NCBI GenBank assembly: GCA_900540865.1
Contig: UQHH01000003.1
Span: 27,082 to 91,081, forward strand
Direction: 5' to 3'
Source of the DNA: an uncultured Oscillospiraceae bacterium
GTDB lineage: Bacteria; Bacillota; Clostridia; Oscillospirales; Acutalibacteraceae
DNA length: 64,000 nucleotides
Within the stretch, counting starts at the first letter, position 1. Every line of letters starts with the position of its first letter. Made by a program: the position numbers and the translations under genes. This document shows positions 32,973 to 41,293 of the stretch, in pieces. The notes under the pieces are model-generated. The model searched no databases and was not told the DNA's origin. It saw only the letters and a program-made list of their open reading frames with translations.

Positions 32973-34532
32973 TCAGCGCGATTTTAGCTCTTTTTTGTAG
33001 CTGTCGTACACCTCGTCAATCTGCGCCTGCTTTTTGTTTTTGGTAAAGAGGCTGACGAGCGGTACGAGGATAAGCCCCGCAAGCATGGCAATCGCGCCCC
33101 AGTTGATGGGTGAAGCGAGGTTAAGCGGCAGCGAAGCCGCCGCCTTCGTAAGCTCCGGGAAAAAGCCGAGGTTGAACAGGAACATCGATACAACCGTAAT
33201 GCCCACGCCGGAGATAAAGCTGACCCAGCAGGCAAGCTTTGTGACCTTGCGGGAAAACAGGCCGTATAGGAACGGCGCGAGGAACGCACCCGCGAGCGCA
33301 CCCCAGGAGATGGACATCAGCGTGGTGATATAGGTGTTTTTATTGAGCGCGATAATTACCGAAAGCAGGATAAACGCGGCGATAAAGATACGCATAATGA
33401 ATACCTTTTTCTTTTCGCCGACCTCTTTGCCCCTTTTTTTCATGAACGGCAGAATCATATCGATGGTAAGCGTCGAGCTGGAGGTGAGCACCAGAGAGGA
33501 AAGCGTCGACATAGACGCGGACAGCACGAGCACCACGACGATGCCGAACAGCAGCTCAGGCACCGCTTTGTTGAGGAGCGTCGGCATAATCATATCGAAC
33601 ACCGGCTTTCCCGTTTCGGGGCTTGCGATTTCTCCCGCCGTCGTAAAGAGCCTGCCGAAGCCGCCGATAAAATAGGAGCCGCCCGCAACGACGAGCGCAA
33701 AAATGGTAGAGATAACAGCGCCGCGCCGGATGGCGGGCTTATCCTTGATGGCGTAGAATTTATGTACCATCTGCGGCAATCCCCAGGTGCCGAGCGACGT
33801 AAGGATAACGACGCCGAACAAATTGATTGGGTCCGGCCCGAACAAGGTATTGAGCGTGTTCTGCGGCACGCCCGTGTCTGAAATCTGCCCTAAGCCTAAC
33901 AGCGCGCCTGTAAGGCCGCCCTGGTCGGAGAGCACGCACACGACGACAGCCGCTATACCGCCGAGCATGATAATACCCTGGATAAAATCGTTGATTGCCG
34001 TCGCCATATAGCCGCCAAGGATAACATAAACGGCTGTGAGCACAGCCATTACGACAATACAGACGGAATAGTCAATATGGAACGCCTGCTCGAACAGGCG
34101 CGACAGTCCGTTGTAAACAGAAGCGGTATACGGAATCAGGAAAATGAACACGATAAGCGCGGAGGACAGCTTGAGCCCGCGCGAGACATAGCGCTTTTCA
34201 AAATATTCCGGCATAGTGGAAACATTCAGGTGCTTTGTCATGACGCGCGTGCGGTTGCCGAGCACCGCCCAGGCAAGCAGGCTGCCGATTACGGCGTTGC
34301 CAATGCCAATCCATGTAGCCGCAAGGCCGTAATTCCAACCGAACTGGCCCGCGTAGCCGATGAAGACGACAGCCGAAAAGTAGGACGTACCATAAGCAAA
34401 CGCCGTCATCCACGGCCCGATGCTTCTGCCGCCGAGCACAAATTCCGAAACGCTGTTCGTCTTTCTTCTGCAATAAAACCCGATACCGAGCATCACGCAG
34501 ACATAAACAATCAGCGTAATCCACATAATCAT
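32973..34532 (-). CDS. Sodium:solute symporter (SSS family, PutP-like)
   Basis: 519 residues, about 13 membrane segments. Characteristic early block FVLGGRSIGPWMTAFAYGTSYFSA and the late sodium-site block LVLSASMSTLSSLVLTSSS (helix 8 serines) mark the sodium/solute symporter family. Proline or another small organic solute is possible; the substrate is not decidable. It has a basic cytoplasmic tail. ATG 34532 follows AGGGGG by 7 nt. Single gene with its own promoter. Confidence 0.9.
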   Translation of the reverse strand: MIMWITLIVYVCVMLGIGFYCRRKTNSVSEFVLGGRSIGPWMTAFAYGTSYFSAVVFIGYAGQFGWNYGLAATWIGIGNAVIGSLLAWAVLGNRTRVMTKHLNVSTMPEYFEKRYVSRGLKLSSALIVFIFLIPYTASVYNGLSRLFEQAFHIDYSVCIVVMAVLTAVYVILGGYMATAINDFIQGIIMLGGIAAVVVCVLSDQGGLTGALLGLGQISDTGVPQNTLNTLFGPDPINLFGVVILTSLGTWGLPQMVHKFYAIKDKPAIRRGAVISTIFALVVAGGSYFIGGFGRLFTTAGEIASPETGKPVFDMIMPTLLNKAVPELLFGIVVVLVLSASMSTLSSLVLTSSSTLTIDMILPFMKKRGKEVGEKKKVFIMRIFIAAFILLSVIIALNKNTYITTLMSISWGALAGAFLAPFLYGLFSRKVTKLACWVSFISGVGITVVSMFLFNLGFFPELTKAAASLPLNLASPINWGAIAMLAGLILVPLVSLFTKNKKQAQIDEVYDSYKKELKSR

Positions 34533-34595
34533 GGTGATTCCCCCTCTTGCTTTATCGATTTAAAGCTTTTACTGGATGAAGTTCAAACGTGTTAC

Positions 34596-34624
34596 ATTAT
34601 ACCTTGAAACCAGAAATAAATCAA
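34596..34624 (-). promoter_or_regulatory. Promoter of the sodium symporter gene
   Basis: TTGATT (34619-34624), 17-nt spacer, TATAAT (34596-34601) on the minus strand. The rest of the 34.53-34.85 kb gap holds the rubrerythrin terminator and no gene. Confidence 0.7.
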
Positions 34625-34769
34625 GAGAGAAAATATGATTTCGTCGAATTGTCCCAGATAATGGAACCGCTTTTGTGGAAAGCGTACAGGCTGCTTCATT
34701 CAAACGAATTTATCCAGCGGCTAAATTAAGAAAGAAGGCCCACGCCGCTGTTAACCTTGCCATATTCAA

Positions 34770-34810
34770 ACAAAAGCAGGGAGAAAAGCGCAATGCTCTT
34801 CTCCCTGCTA
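34770..34810 (-). terminator. Terminator after rubrerythrin
   Basis: Perfect 11-bp stem AGCAGGGAGAA (34775-34785) / TTCTCCCTGCT (34799-34809). The minus strand follows with TTTTG. Confidence 0.85.
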
Positions 34811-34846
34811 GAACGTTTGATGATTGCTTACCGTATCCGCTAATTA

Positions 34847-35380
34847 TTAATAATTGGTAGCGCGGATGCGGAAATAAGACTGCGGATGCGCGCAGACGGG
34901 ACATACGTCCGGCGCCTTGGTGCCGATAACGATATGGCCGCAGTTGCCGCACTCCCAAACCTGAACGCCGGCGCGCTCAAAGACCTCTCCTTCGTTTACG
35001 TTCTTGAGCAGCGCACGGTAACGGTCCTCGTGCTCTTTTTCAATTTTGGCAACCTCAGAGAACAGGTACGCGATGTGGTCAAAGCCCTCTTCCTCTGCCT
35101 CTTTTGCAAAGGTCGCGTACATATCGGTCCACTCGTAATTCTCGCCCTGTGCGGCGGATTCAAGGTTTTCAGCAGTCGTTCCGATGCCGTCAAGCAGCTT
35201 AAACCAGATTTTCGCGTGCTCCTTTTCGTTGTTCGCCGTCTGCTCAAAGAGCTCGGCTATCTGGACATAGCCTTCTTTTTTGGCCTTTGACGCAAAATAT
35301 GTATACTTGTTTCTCGCCTGAGACTCGCCCGCGAAGGCGGTCAGCAGATTGGCTTCTGTTTTTGAACCTTTTAAATCCAT
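34847..35380 (-). CDS. Rubrerythrin
   Basis: 177-residue cytosolic peroxide-detoxifying protein of anaerobes. The N-terminal four-helix domain carries diiron ligands in [18 protein letters not shown] and [10 protein letters not shown]-terminal rubredoxin-like domain has two Cys pairs in CGNCG and CPVCAHP. It takes electrons from reduced rubredoxin or NADH systems. A consensus promoter with a Fur/PerR-type box lies directly upstream, which fits oxidative-stress control. Confidence 0.95.
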   Translation of the reverse strand: MDLKGSKTEANLLTAFAGESQARNKYTYFASKAKKEGYVQIAELFEQTANNEKEHAKIWFKLLDGIGTTAENLESAAQGENYEWTDMYATFAKEAEEEGFDHIAYLFSEVAKIEKEHEDRYRALLKNVNEGEVFERAGVQVWECGNCGHIVIGTKAPDVCPVCAHPQSYFRIRATNY

Positions 35381-35416
35381 GTTAAAAACCCCATTTCTTT
35401 GTAAAATTTACAAAAT

Positions 35417-35472
35417 TAAGAATCATTCTCAATTTATGTCTCTATTATACTTTTAATGGCACAATTTGTCAA
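35417..35472 (-). promoter_or_regulatory. Rubrerythrin promoter with Fur/PerR-type box
   Basis: Perfect consensus TTGACA (35467-35472), 17-nt spacer, TATAAT (35444-35449). A 7-1-7 dyad TGAGAAT-G-ATTCTTA (35417-35431) follows the predicted start. The dyad fits the Fur-family pattern; PerR is the likely regulator by family knowledge. Confidence 0.75.
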
Positions 35473-35503
35473 GGGAAAATTTTACTTGTTTACATGAAAT
35501 TCA

Positions 35504-36100
35504 TCAAGGCCAAAGCTCTTGTAATAGCCCCTCCAGCTCCTCCAGGGATAATAGGCAGTTGAGCATTTCAAGCGTCGCCTTTGCGGACAGATATTCCGGC
35601 AGTTCAAGCTTTTTGAGCAGCTCCCTGCGCATTTGCGCGCTGTTTTCACCGCCGGAAAGGCCGAGCCTGTAAAAATCCTCCCGCGTAATAGAGGGAACAC
35701 GAATTGCTTCCCCTTCGCCGCATTCCACGCCGCTTTGCCGTATGGCCTTTAAAAGCGTCTGCTCGTCCATACCCTCTACGCCGAGCGTCCCTTCCTTCGA
35801 TGGGGACTGTTTTCGTTTTTCTTTTCCCTGTATCGGCGGAATATAGGCGTTCTTTATTGTTTCCGGCGGGACAAGCCCTTTCAGATAATTGCGGATGACA
35901 AAGCCAGCGCCGTCGCTGTCGGTGAGTATCAGCAGCCCGCGCGTCCGCGCCAGCTTTTTGATAAGGCTTACCTTTTCCTTGTCGCGAAAAACGCGAAACC
36001 CGTTCGTTTCAATAATCGGCGCGTCTATCAATGCGCTCAAGCGCATTTTATCGTATTTTCCCTCAACGACCACCGCCTGTTTTATCTTAATCACCGGCAT
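35504..36100 (-). CDS. rnmV: Ribonuclease M5
   Basis: Toprim-domain nuclease that matures 5S rRNA. 198 residues. VVVEGKYDKMRL (Toprim Glu) near 10-21 and LLILTDSDGAGFVIRNYL (DxD) near 56-73, followed by a DUF4093-type C-terminus. No 5S rRNA gene lies in this window. Its start overlaps the holA stop region by 14 nt, so the two are co-translated. Confidence 0.92.
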   Translation of the reverse strand: MPVIKIKQAVVVEGKYDKMRLSALIDAPIIETNGFRVFRDKEKVSLIKKLARTRGLLILTDSDGAGFVIRNYLKGLVPPETIKNAYIPPIQGKEKRKQSPSKEGTLGVEGMDEQTLLKAIRQSGVECGEGEAIRVPSITREDFYRLGLSGGENSAQMRRELLKKLELPEYLSAKATLEMLNCLLSLEELEGLLQELWP

Positions 36101-37136
36101 ACTCCCTTTTTGAAATAATCAGCAGCTTCGCAATCAGCTCCTGGAGCAGCAGGGCGTTGTCGCGCGGCGTGCTTTTCATCAGCTCGTCCGTTTCAACCAG
36201 GACGGAGAGGCTGTCGCGCAGCGCCTGTGTCGGCAGCTTCTTCGCGTAGCGCTCCGCCTGGTTCAGCCGGAATTCCTTTCGCTTATAATCGTATATTTCC
36301 GCGGCGTCCTGCGCCTTGCCGCCGCTTTCTATAACGGCGCGCACCCGGTACATATCAACATAGGTGGAGGACAGCACCGCCAAAATGCTGATAGGCTCCT
36401 CTTTCTGGTAGAAAAGCTGGTCCAGCTGCCTGTAAGCGTTGTCACAGTCGCCCGTTACCACGTATTTCGATAAATCGAATACGCGCGCCTCAAAGTTTTT
36501 AACGACGACCTGCTCGATTGCCTCCCGCGTGATTTCCCCGTTGTCCGTAAAAGCACAGAGCTTGTCTAGCTCATTGCGCAAATTCTGCAAATCCGTCCCG
36601 CAATAGGAAACGATGCGCCCGGCGTCCGCCTGATTGAGCGCCGCGCCGCGTTTGAGCGCCCAGGAAACGAGCTGCTTTTGAAGCGCCGTCTCCCCCATTT
36701 TATTGAGCTGTACGGCGTCTCCAAGCTTGGTAAGGGCGGCAAGCAGCTTTTTGTTCTTGGCCTTGCTCATATCCGGGTTGGCGGTAAGCTGGGCAACGAC
36801 AACCGCCGTGCCTTGAGGAATATTTTCCAACAGCTCCATAAGCTTTGAAAACTCACCGTCTGAAAGCTTTGAAGCGTCCGCGTCTATAATGCCGACGAAA
36901 TTTCGCCCGCCCATAAACGGGACGGCTCCAGAGGCGACCGCGATTTGGTCTATATTGTCGAGTGTACGGAACGTATGGAAAGAAAAATCGGAGGGATGCT
37001 TCCCCGCGATTTTTTCCACCAGCTTATCATAATACAGCTTGATTAAAAGCTTTTCATTTCCGTACAGGTAATAGAGCTGTCCGGGCGCGTCTTCCTTGAG
37101 CGCCTTTTTCAGCTCCGCTTCCGTAAGGCCGGCCAT
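36087..37136 (-). CDS. holA: DNA polymerase III, delta subunit
   Basis: Clamp-loader subunit that opens the beta clamp. 349 residues. The N-terminal ATPase-like fold begins LYYLYGNEKLLIKLYYDKL; domain II/III blocks LRNELDKLCAFT and ISILAVLSSTYVDMYRV are typical. The C-terminus is in the family's usual range. ATG 37136 follows GGGAGTG by about 5 nt. It lies 14 nt after comEC, giving comEC-holA-rnmV. Confidence 0.94.
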   Translation of the reverse strand: MAGLTEAELKKALKEDAPGQLYYLYGNEKLLIKLYYDKLVEKIAGKHPSDFSFHTFRTLDNIDQIAVASGAVPFMGGRNFVGIIDADASKLSDGEFSKLMELLENIPQGTAVVVAQLTANPDMSKAKNKKLLAALTKLGDAVQLNKMGETALQKQLVSWALKRGAALNQADAGRIVSYCGTDLQNLRNELDKLCAFTDNGEITREAIEQVVVKNFEARVFDLSKYVVTGDCDNAYRQLDQLFYQKEEPISILAVLSSTYVDMYRVRAVIESGGKAQDAAEIYDYKRKEFRLNQAERYAKKLPTQALRDSLSVLVETDELMKSTPRDNALLLQELIAKLLIISKREYAGD

Positions 37137-37150
37137 ATTTTCACTCCCTT

Positions 37151-39343
37151 TCAGGGCTTATATAGTTGAATCAGTGTATCCCCGTTTACCGCTGGGGCCG
37201 TCAGACGCTCCTGGTACGGGGCAAGCAGCTGCGCGATAGCAGGCGCTTTTTCCTCACTGCTTGAGATTACGGTGCACCCCGCGTTTAACAGTTCGACGTG
37301 CTCAGGCGGGATGGATACGATGCAAATATCCGCCTTGCGCCACGCGGCGGGAATATCAGAAAAGCTGCCGCCGTCCGGGCAGACAAGCAGGCTCTTCTGC
37401 TTTGTCTGCACAAACGTCCAGACATTTCCGCCGATAGCGGCCGTTTCAAGCTTAACGTCGTTCCATAGCAGAACACGCCTGCTGTCAGTAAAGGTTTCAA
37501 TCCGCCCGCCTATTTCCGCCAGGTCTTCCTTGAGCGTTTTGTTGCTGCTTGTATCATATAACAAAATGTTTTCCACGTCAATTTCGTTTGTCAAATCCGC
37601 CGCATAGCTTTTGAGCCTTTTTCCAGAGGCGACCAGCATAAAATCGGGCGGCTCCGGTTTATCATCATAGAACCACAGCAGGGGGGAACTGTATATATCC
37701 CCGCCGCAGGCGAGCAGCGCCGTCTTTCCATTCTTTTCGAGCACTGCTGAGATACCGTCTCCCGCGTCGAATACGCGCAGGTGTACGGCATCCCGCTGAA
37801 AAGCAGCAAAGGTTGCGCAGCCGCACAGCAGCACCACAAGCGACAGGGGAACGATGAGCTTGACCGGGCGAAAGCCCCGATTACTCAAAATTCCCATCGC
37901 AATCATCAGAAGCGTTGCGGCAAACCAAAGGCTTAAAAATTTCTGGTCCATGCTGATATACGCATAGGGAAGCTTTGCAATAAATACGGCGGTTTGTATC
38001 ATATAGGCGCTAACGCACGTGGCGGCAAACGCGAACGGGAAAGCTAAAAACGACAACGGCCCCGCAAAGCTTAGCAGCACCATTGGCAGACAGCAGTATA
38101 AAAGGAGCTGCGCCGCCCAGATGAGCAGCAGGTTTGACAGCAAAAAATAAAGGGAAAAGGAGCCAAAGGCATAGAACATAACCGGGAAAGCAGCGACCGT
38201 CGCGCTTAAGGAAACGAGCAGGATGGAAAGTATAAAATGGACGGCCTTCCTGCCAAAACGGAGCTTTTCAAGCTTGCCGCATATGTAACCATCCATTGCC
38301 GGAAAAAACAGGATAATGCCGAGCGTTGCGCAAAACGACATCAAAAGCCCGGTATCCCCCGCCGCAAACGGATTGAAGGCCGTCAGGACGAGCGCGGCGA
38401 TTCCAATGGAATTGAGCGAATCGCTCGTCCGGTTGAAGAGCTGCGCGAGCATATAAACAATCAGCATAATACCGGAACGCATGACGGACGGTGTAAACGC
38501 GGTTAAAGCCATAAAGAGAAGGATTCCAACAATTGAGACAGCCGCGGCGAGCTTTTTCCTGCGCGTGAGCTTGAGCAGGACAAAGTAAATGCAGCCCTCC
38601 ACGACAGCCATATGAAGGCCTGACACCACAATCAGGTGCCCTGTTCCAGACTTGTTAAAATCCTCCTTCAGATTTTGGTCGAGGCAATATTTATCCCCCA
38701 GCAAAAGCGCGGCTGCAAGGGAGGCTTCCTCAGACGGCATATAGGTGTAGATTTTATCAGTGACGGCCTTCCTTGCGCAAAGTGCGTAATAGTAAGGCGG
38801 TTTGTCCTGTGTTTCCCTGACCGATATTTTCCCGCCCTGCTGTACTGACGCAAGCAGATAGATGCCTTTCGCCATATATCTGCCGGAGCTGCCTGCCGTG
38901 GGCTTGTAAAAGGCGGCCGTACACGTTACCTCGTCGTAGAAATCCGCGTCTATAGGGCTTGGCGACGACAGGAGTATTTTGATTTCCTGCGGTACGTCCG
39001 GCAGCTCTATTTTTCTTGTCTCCAGCTCGTAATAAAACTTTCCATACCGCTCATAGGGCGCTTCGCAAATTACGCCTGTAAGCTTGGCTGCCTGTTCGCT
39101 AAGCGATTGGACAGGAACAACACATATTTGCAGGGCGAGCAGGTAAAGGACGAATGCCGCGCACGCCGTAATAAGCACGGCAGGGACTGTTTTTTCCTTC
39201 CTCAGCTTAGAAAAAATGAGGGAAACGCCAAAGCCCGCCGCAAAAACGCATGCCAAAATTGCCCCGGCACGCGCTCCGAATACAGAAGCCGAAGTAAGCG
39301 CCGCTAAAAAGGTAATTCCAATTACGGCAAATGGGCGTTTCAT
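37151..39343 (-). CDS. comEC: ComEC/Rec2-like DNA-uptake channel
   Basis: Membrane channel for single-stranded DNA entry in transformation. 730 residues: N-terminal membrane and DUF4131-like part; Competence domain about 205-490 with the hallmark GTGHLIVVSGLHMAVVEG; then a soluble C-terminal domain. That domain aligns in place with the metallo-beta-lactamase nuclease domain (LRVFDAGDGISAVLEKNGKT) but I do not see its HxHxDH metal motif, so it may be inactive. Co-transcribed with holA, as is common. Confidence 0.9.
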   Translation of the reverse strand: MKRPFAVIGITFLAALTSASVFGARAGAILACVFAAGFGVSLIFSKLRKEKTVPAVLITACAAFVLYLLALQICVVPVQSLSEQAAKLTGVICEAPYERYGKFYYELETRKIELPDVPQEIKILLSSPSPIDADFYDEVTCTAAFYKPTAGSSGRYMAKGIYLLASVQQGGKISVRETQDKPPYYYALCARKAVTDKIYTYMPSEEASLAAALLLGDKYCLDQNLKEDFNKSGTGHLIVVSGLHMAVVEGCIYFVLLKLTRRKKLAAAVSIVGILLFMALTAFTPSVMRSGIMLIVYMLAQLFNRTSDSLNSIGIAALVLTAFNPFAAGDTGLLMSFCATLGIILFFPAMDGYICGKLEKLRFGRKAVHFILSILLVSLSATVAAFPVMFYAFGSFSLYFLLSNLLLIWAAQLLLYCCLPMVLLSFAGPLSFLAFPFAFAATCVSAYMIQTAVFIAKLPYAYISMDQKFLSLWFAATLLMIAMGILSNRGFRPVKLIVPLSLVVLLCGCATFAAFQRDAVHLRVFDAGDGISAVLEKNGKTALLACGGDIYSSPLLWFYDDKPEPPDFMLVASGKRLKSYAADLTNEIDVENILLYDTSSNKTLKEDLAEIGGRIETFTDSRRVLLWNDVKLETAAIGGNVWTFVQTKQKSLLVCPDGGSFSDIPAAWRKADICIVSIPPEHVELLNAGCTVISSSEEKAPAIAQLLAPYQERLTAPAVNGDTLIQLYKP

Positions 39344-39361
39344 TGATTTCCCTCCTTATAA

Positions 39362-39390
39362 AATAAAAGAGGCGGGATAGCTCCCGCCCC
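39362..39390 (-). terminator. Terminator after phosphoribosyltransferase gene
   Basis: GGCGGGA (39371-39377) / TCCCGCC (39382-39388) with a 4-nt loop. The minus strand reads TCTTTTATTTT. Confidence 0.85.
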
Positions 39391-39429
39391 TTGCCGTGTA
39401 CGAAATTCACATTCCGCCACGGCTGTCTT

Positions 39430-39975
39430 CTATTGATTTTGAAAGAAAAGCGGAAGCGGCTCCAGAAAAATAATATCGCTCCGTTTCGCGGCGTCCCCCT
39501 CAGCAAGCACACAGGCTTTCCCGGCAATTTGTCCGCCCGCCATTGCGGCAAGGCGTTCCAGCGCGTTTACCGCTTCGCCCGTGCTGATTACGTCGTCCAC
39601 AATGAGCACGCGCCTATTTTTAAGCTGCCGCGCGTCCTCGCCGGAAAGATAAAGCTGCTGGACGTTTTGCGTCGTGATTGTTTTGACCGGCACAGAAACC
39701 GGGTCGGTCATATAAAGCTTTATTCCCTTGCGCGCAACTACATAGCGGCCCTTTTCCTGCCGGGCCATTTCATAGGCGAGCGGAATCCCCTTGGCCTCCG
39801 CCGTCAGGATAATATCATGCGGCGGACAGCGCTTGAGGAGCTCTGCCGCGGCTTTTTCCGTAACCTCCACATCGCCGAACATAATAAACGCCGCGATGCT
39901 CATGTTTTCATTGACCGGGCAGAGCTTTAAGCTGCGCTCGCACCCGGCAATGTTCATTTTATAATACCCGTCCAT
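39430..39975 (-). CDS. Phosphoribosyltransferase (adenine PRTase-like)
   Basis: 181-residue type I phosphoribosyltransferase. The PRPP-binding motif is VLIVDDVISTGEAVNAL near 124-140, preceded by the ILTAEAKGIPLAYEMA strand-loop. The overall layout recalls apt/xpt-type purine salvage enzymes, but the long N-terminal region (residues 1-40) and distant sequence leave the base unassigned. It lies 29 nt after the HIT gene. Confidence 0.8.
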   Translation of the reverse strand: MDGYYKMNIAGCERSLKLCPVNENMSIAAFIMFGDVEVTEKAAAELLKRCPPHDIILTAEAKGIPLAYEMARQEKGRYVVARKGIKLYMTDPVSVPVKTITTQNVQQLYLSGEDARQLKNRRVLIVDDVISTGEAVNALERLAAMAGGQIAGKACVLAEGDAAKRSDIIFLEPLPLFFQNQ

Positions 39976-40004
39976 ACCTTTTTAAGCCATCCTTTTTGTT
40001 TCAG

Positions 40005-40343
40005 TCATACCATCCTGGTATTGAGCTTTTTGCCGCCGAGGAGGTGAAAATGAAGGTGGCGCACCGTCTGCCCGCCGTCTTCTCCGCAGTTGTTTACAAC
40101 GCGGTAGCCGTTTTCAAGCCCCAGCTCCTTTGCGATTTTAGGGATTACAGTGAAGATATGTGAAATGACCCCACTGTTTTCTTCCGTCAGCTCATCGGCG
40201 CTTGCTATATGTTCCTTTGGGGTAAACAGGACATGCACCGGCGCCTGCGGCTCCAAATCATAAAAAGCAAGAATTCGGTCGTCTTCATATACCTTTTTAG
40301 AGGGAATCACTCCGTCTACTATTTTACAGAATACACAATCCAT
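40005..40343 (-). CDS. HIT-family nucleotide-binding protein
   Basis: 112-residue HINT-type nucleoside phosphoramidase/hydrolase. Family start CVFCKIVDGVIPSKKVYEDD (Cys pair) and catalytic histidine triad in RHLHFHLLGG. Small and cytosolic; the physiological substrate is unclear. It has its own promoter and runs into the phosphoribosyltransferase gene, so both may serve nucleotide salvage. Confidence 0.93.
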   Translation of the reverse strand: MDCVFCKIVDGVIPSKKVYEDDRILAFYDLEPQAPVHVLFTPKEHIASADELTEENSGVISHIFTVIPKIAKELGLENGYRVVNNCGEDGGQTVRHLHFHLLGGKKLNTRMV

Positions 40344-40379
40344 TGATATTCAATCCTTTCTTGCAGAAGCTCTTAATAA

Positions 40380-40408
40380 ATTTTACCACAGCAAAAAATA
40401 ATAGTAAA
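40380..40408 (-). promoter_or_regulatory. Promoter of the HIT-phosphoribosyltransferase unit
   Basis: TTTACT (40403-40408), 17-nt spacer, TAAAAT (40380-40385) on the minus strand, 36 nt upstream of the start codon. Confidence 0.55.
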
Positions 40409-40473
40409 GTTTTTATTGTAAGAGCTTGTAATATACAATTCTTAGGTGCAAAGCCAGTGTTATTGTAGAGAGG

Positions 40474-40508
40474 AAAAGCAGGGGCAGCGTAAATTACGCT
40501 GCCCCTGC
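40474..40508 (-). terminator. Terminator after plsY
   Basis: Perfect 13-bp stem GCAGGGGCAGCGT (40478-40490) / ACGCTGCCCCTGC (40496-40508). The minus strand then reads TTTTCC. Confidence 0.85.
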
Positions 40509-40517
40509 ACTTTATGT

Positions 40518-41255
40518 TTATTGATTTTTATCTTTTGATTTCGCCGTGATTTTCTTTTCCGTCCCATTTATAATACGCTTTATGTTTTCCCTGTGTTTAA
40601 TAAATACAACGAGCCCTACGCCGAACGAGAAGGCCGTACCAAAAATGACATAAAGTATGGTACGCGGCTGCGCCGTATTAAGGCTTGGTATATAGTCCAG
40701 AAAATAAGTAAAGCAAAAGGTAAAAATCGGATAAAAAACCGCGCTTACAAGCGATGCCTCAGAGATAATCTTCGTAATCAAAAAGACAATCAAAAATACG
40801 GCGATTACCGCTAAAAATACGCGCCAGTCGGCTACGAGCATCAGCGCGGCCGCCGTGACAACGCCCTTGCCGCCCTTAAACCCGAAATACACCGGGAACA
40901 TATGGCCGAGAATACAGCAGAAACCGGCAATATATTTTCCGTAGCTTACAAGCTCCTCCGCGGGCGCCGCGTTCTGTACAATCGTGGAAAAAATCAGCCC
41001 GCCGAGCGCTACCGCAAGCACGCCCTTTAAAAAATCGAATACAATCGTAAATACGGCAGGCCCCTTGCCCACCGAGCGCAGCACGTTCGTAAAGCCCGCG
41101 TTGCCGCTGCCCATTTTGCGGATATCCGCGTTTTGAGCCACTCTTTTTGTAATAATGATGGAAAAGCTGATGCTTCCAAGCAGATAAGCGGCAAGCATTG
41201 TTGATAGGATTTGCAGCCAGCTGCCCGACAGCACGGAAAGAACCGTATCAGCCAT
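40518..41255 (-). CDS. plsY: Glycerol-3-phosphate acyltransferase PlsY
   Basis: Membrane enzyme that acylates glycerol 3-phosphate from acyl-phosphate, the first step of phospholipid synthesis in Firmicutes. 245 residues with about six membrane segments. Diagnostic blocks: LLGSISFSIIITK, MGSGNAGFTNVLRSVGK and FPVYFGFKGGKGVVTAA. It is longer than many PlsY (about 200) because of an internal extension near 95-115 and a basic tail. It follows der by 38 nt. Confidence 0.95.
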   Translation of the reverse strand: MADTVLSVLSGSWLQILSTMLAAYLLGSISFSIIITKRVAQNADIRKMGSGNAGFTNVLRSVGKGPAVFTIVFDFLKGVLAVALGGLIFSTIVQNAAPAEELVSYGKYIAGFCCILGHMFPVYFGFKGGKGVVTAAALMLVADWRVFLAVIAVFLIVFLITKIISEASLVSAVFYPIFTFCFTYFLDYIPSLNTAQPRTILYVIFGTAFSFGVGLVVFIKHRENIKRIINGTEKKITAKSKDKNQ

Positions 41256-41293
41256 ATCGTACCATTCCTTTCAAAATAAAAGGTAATCTATAT

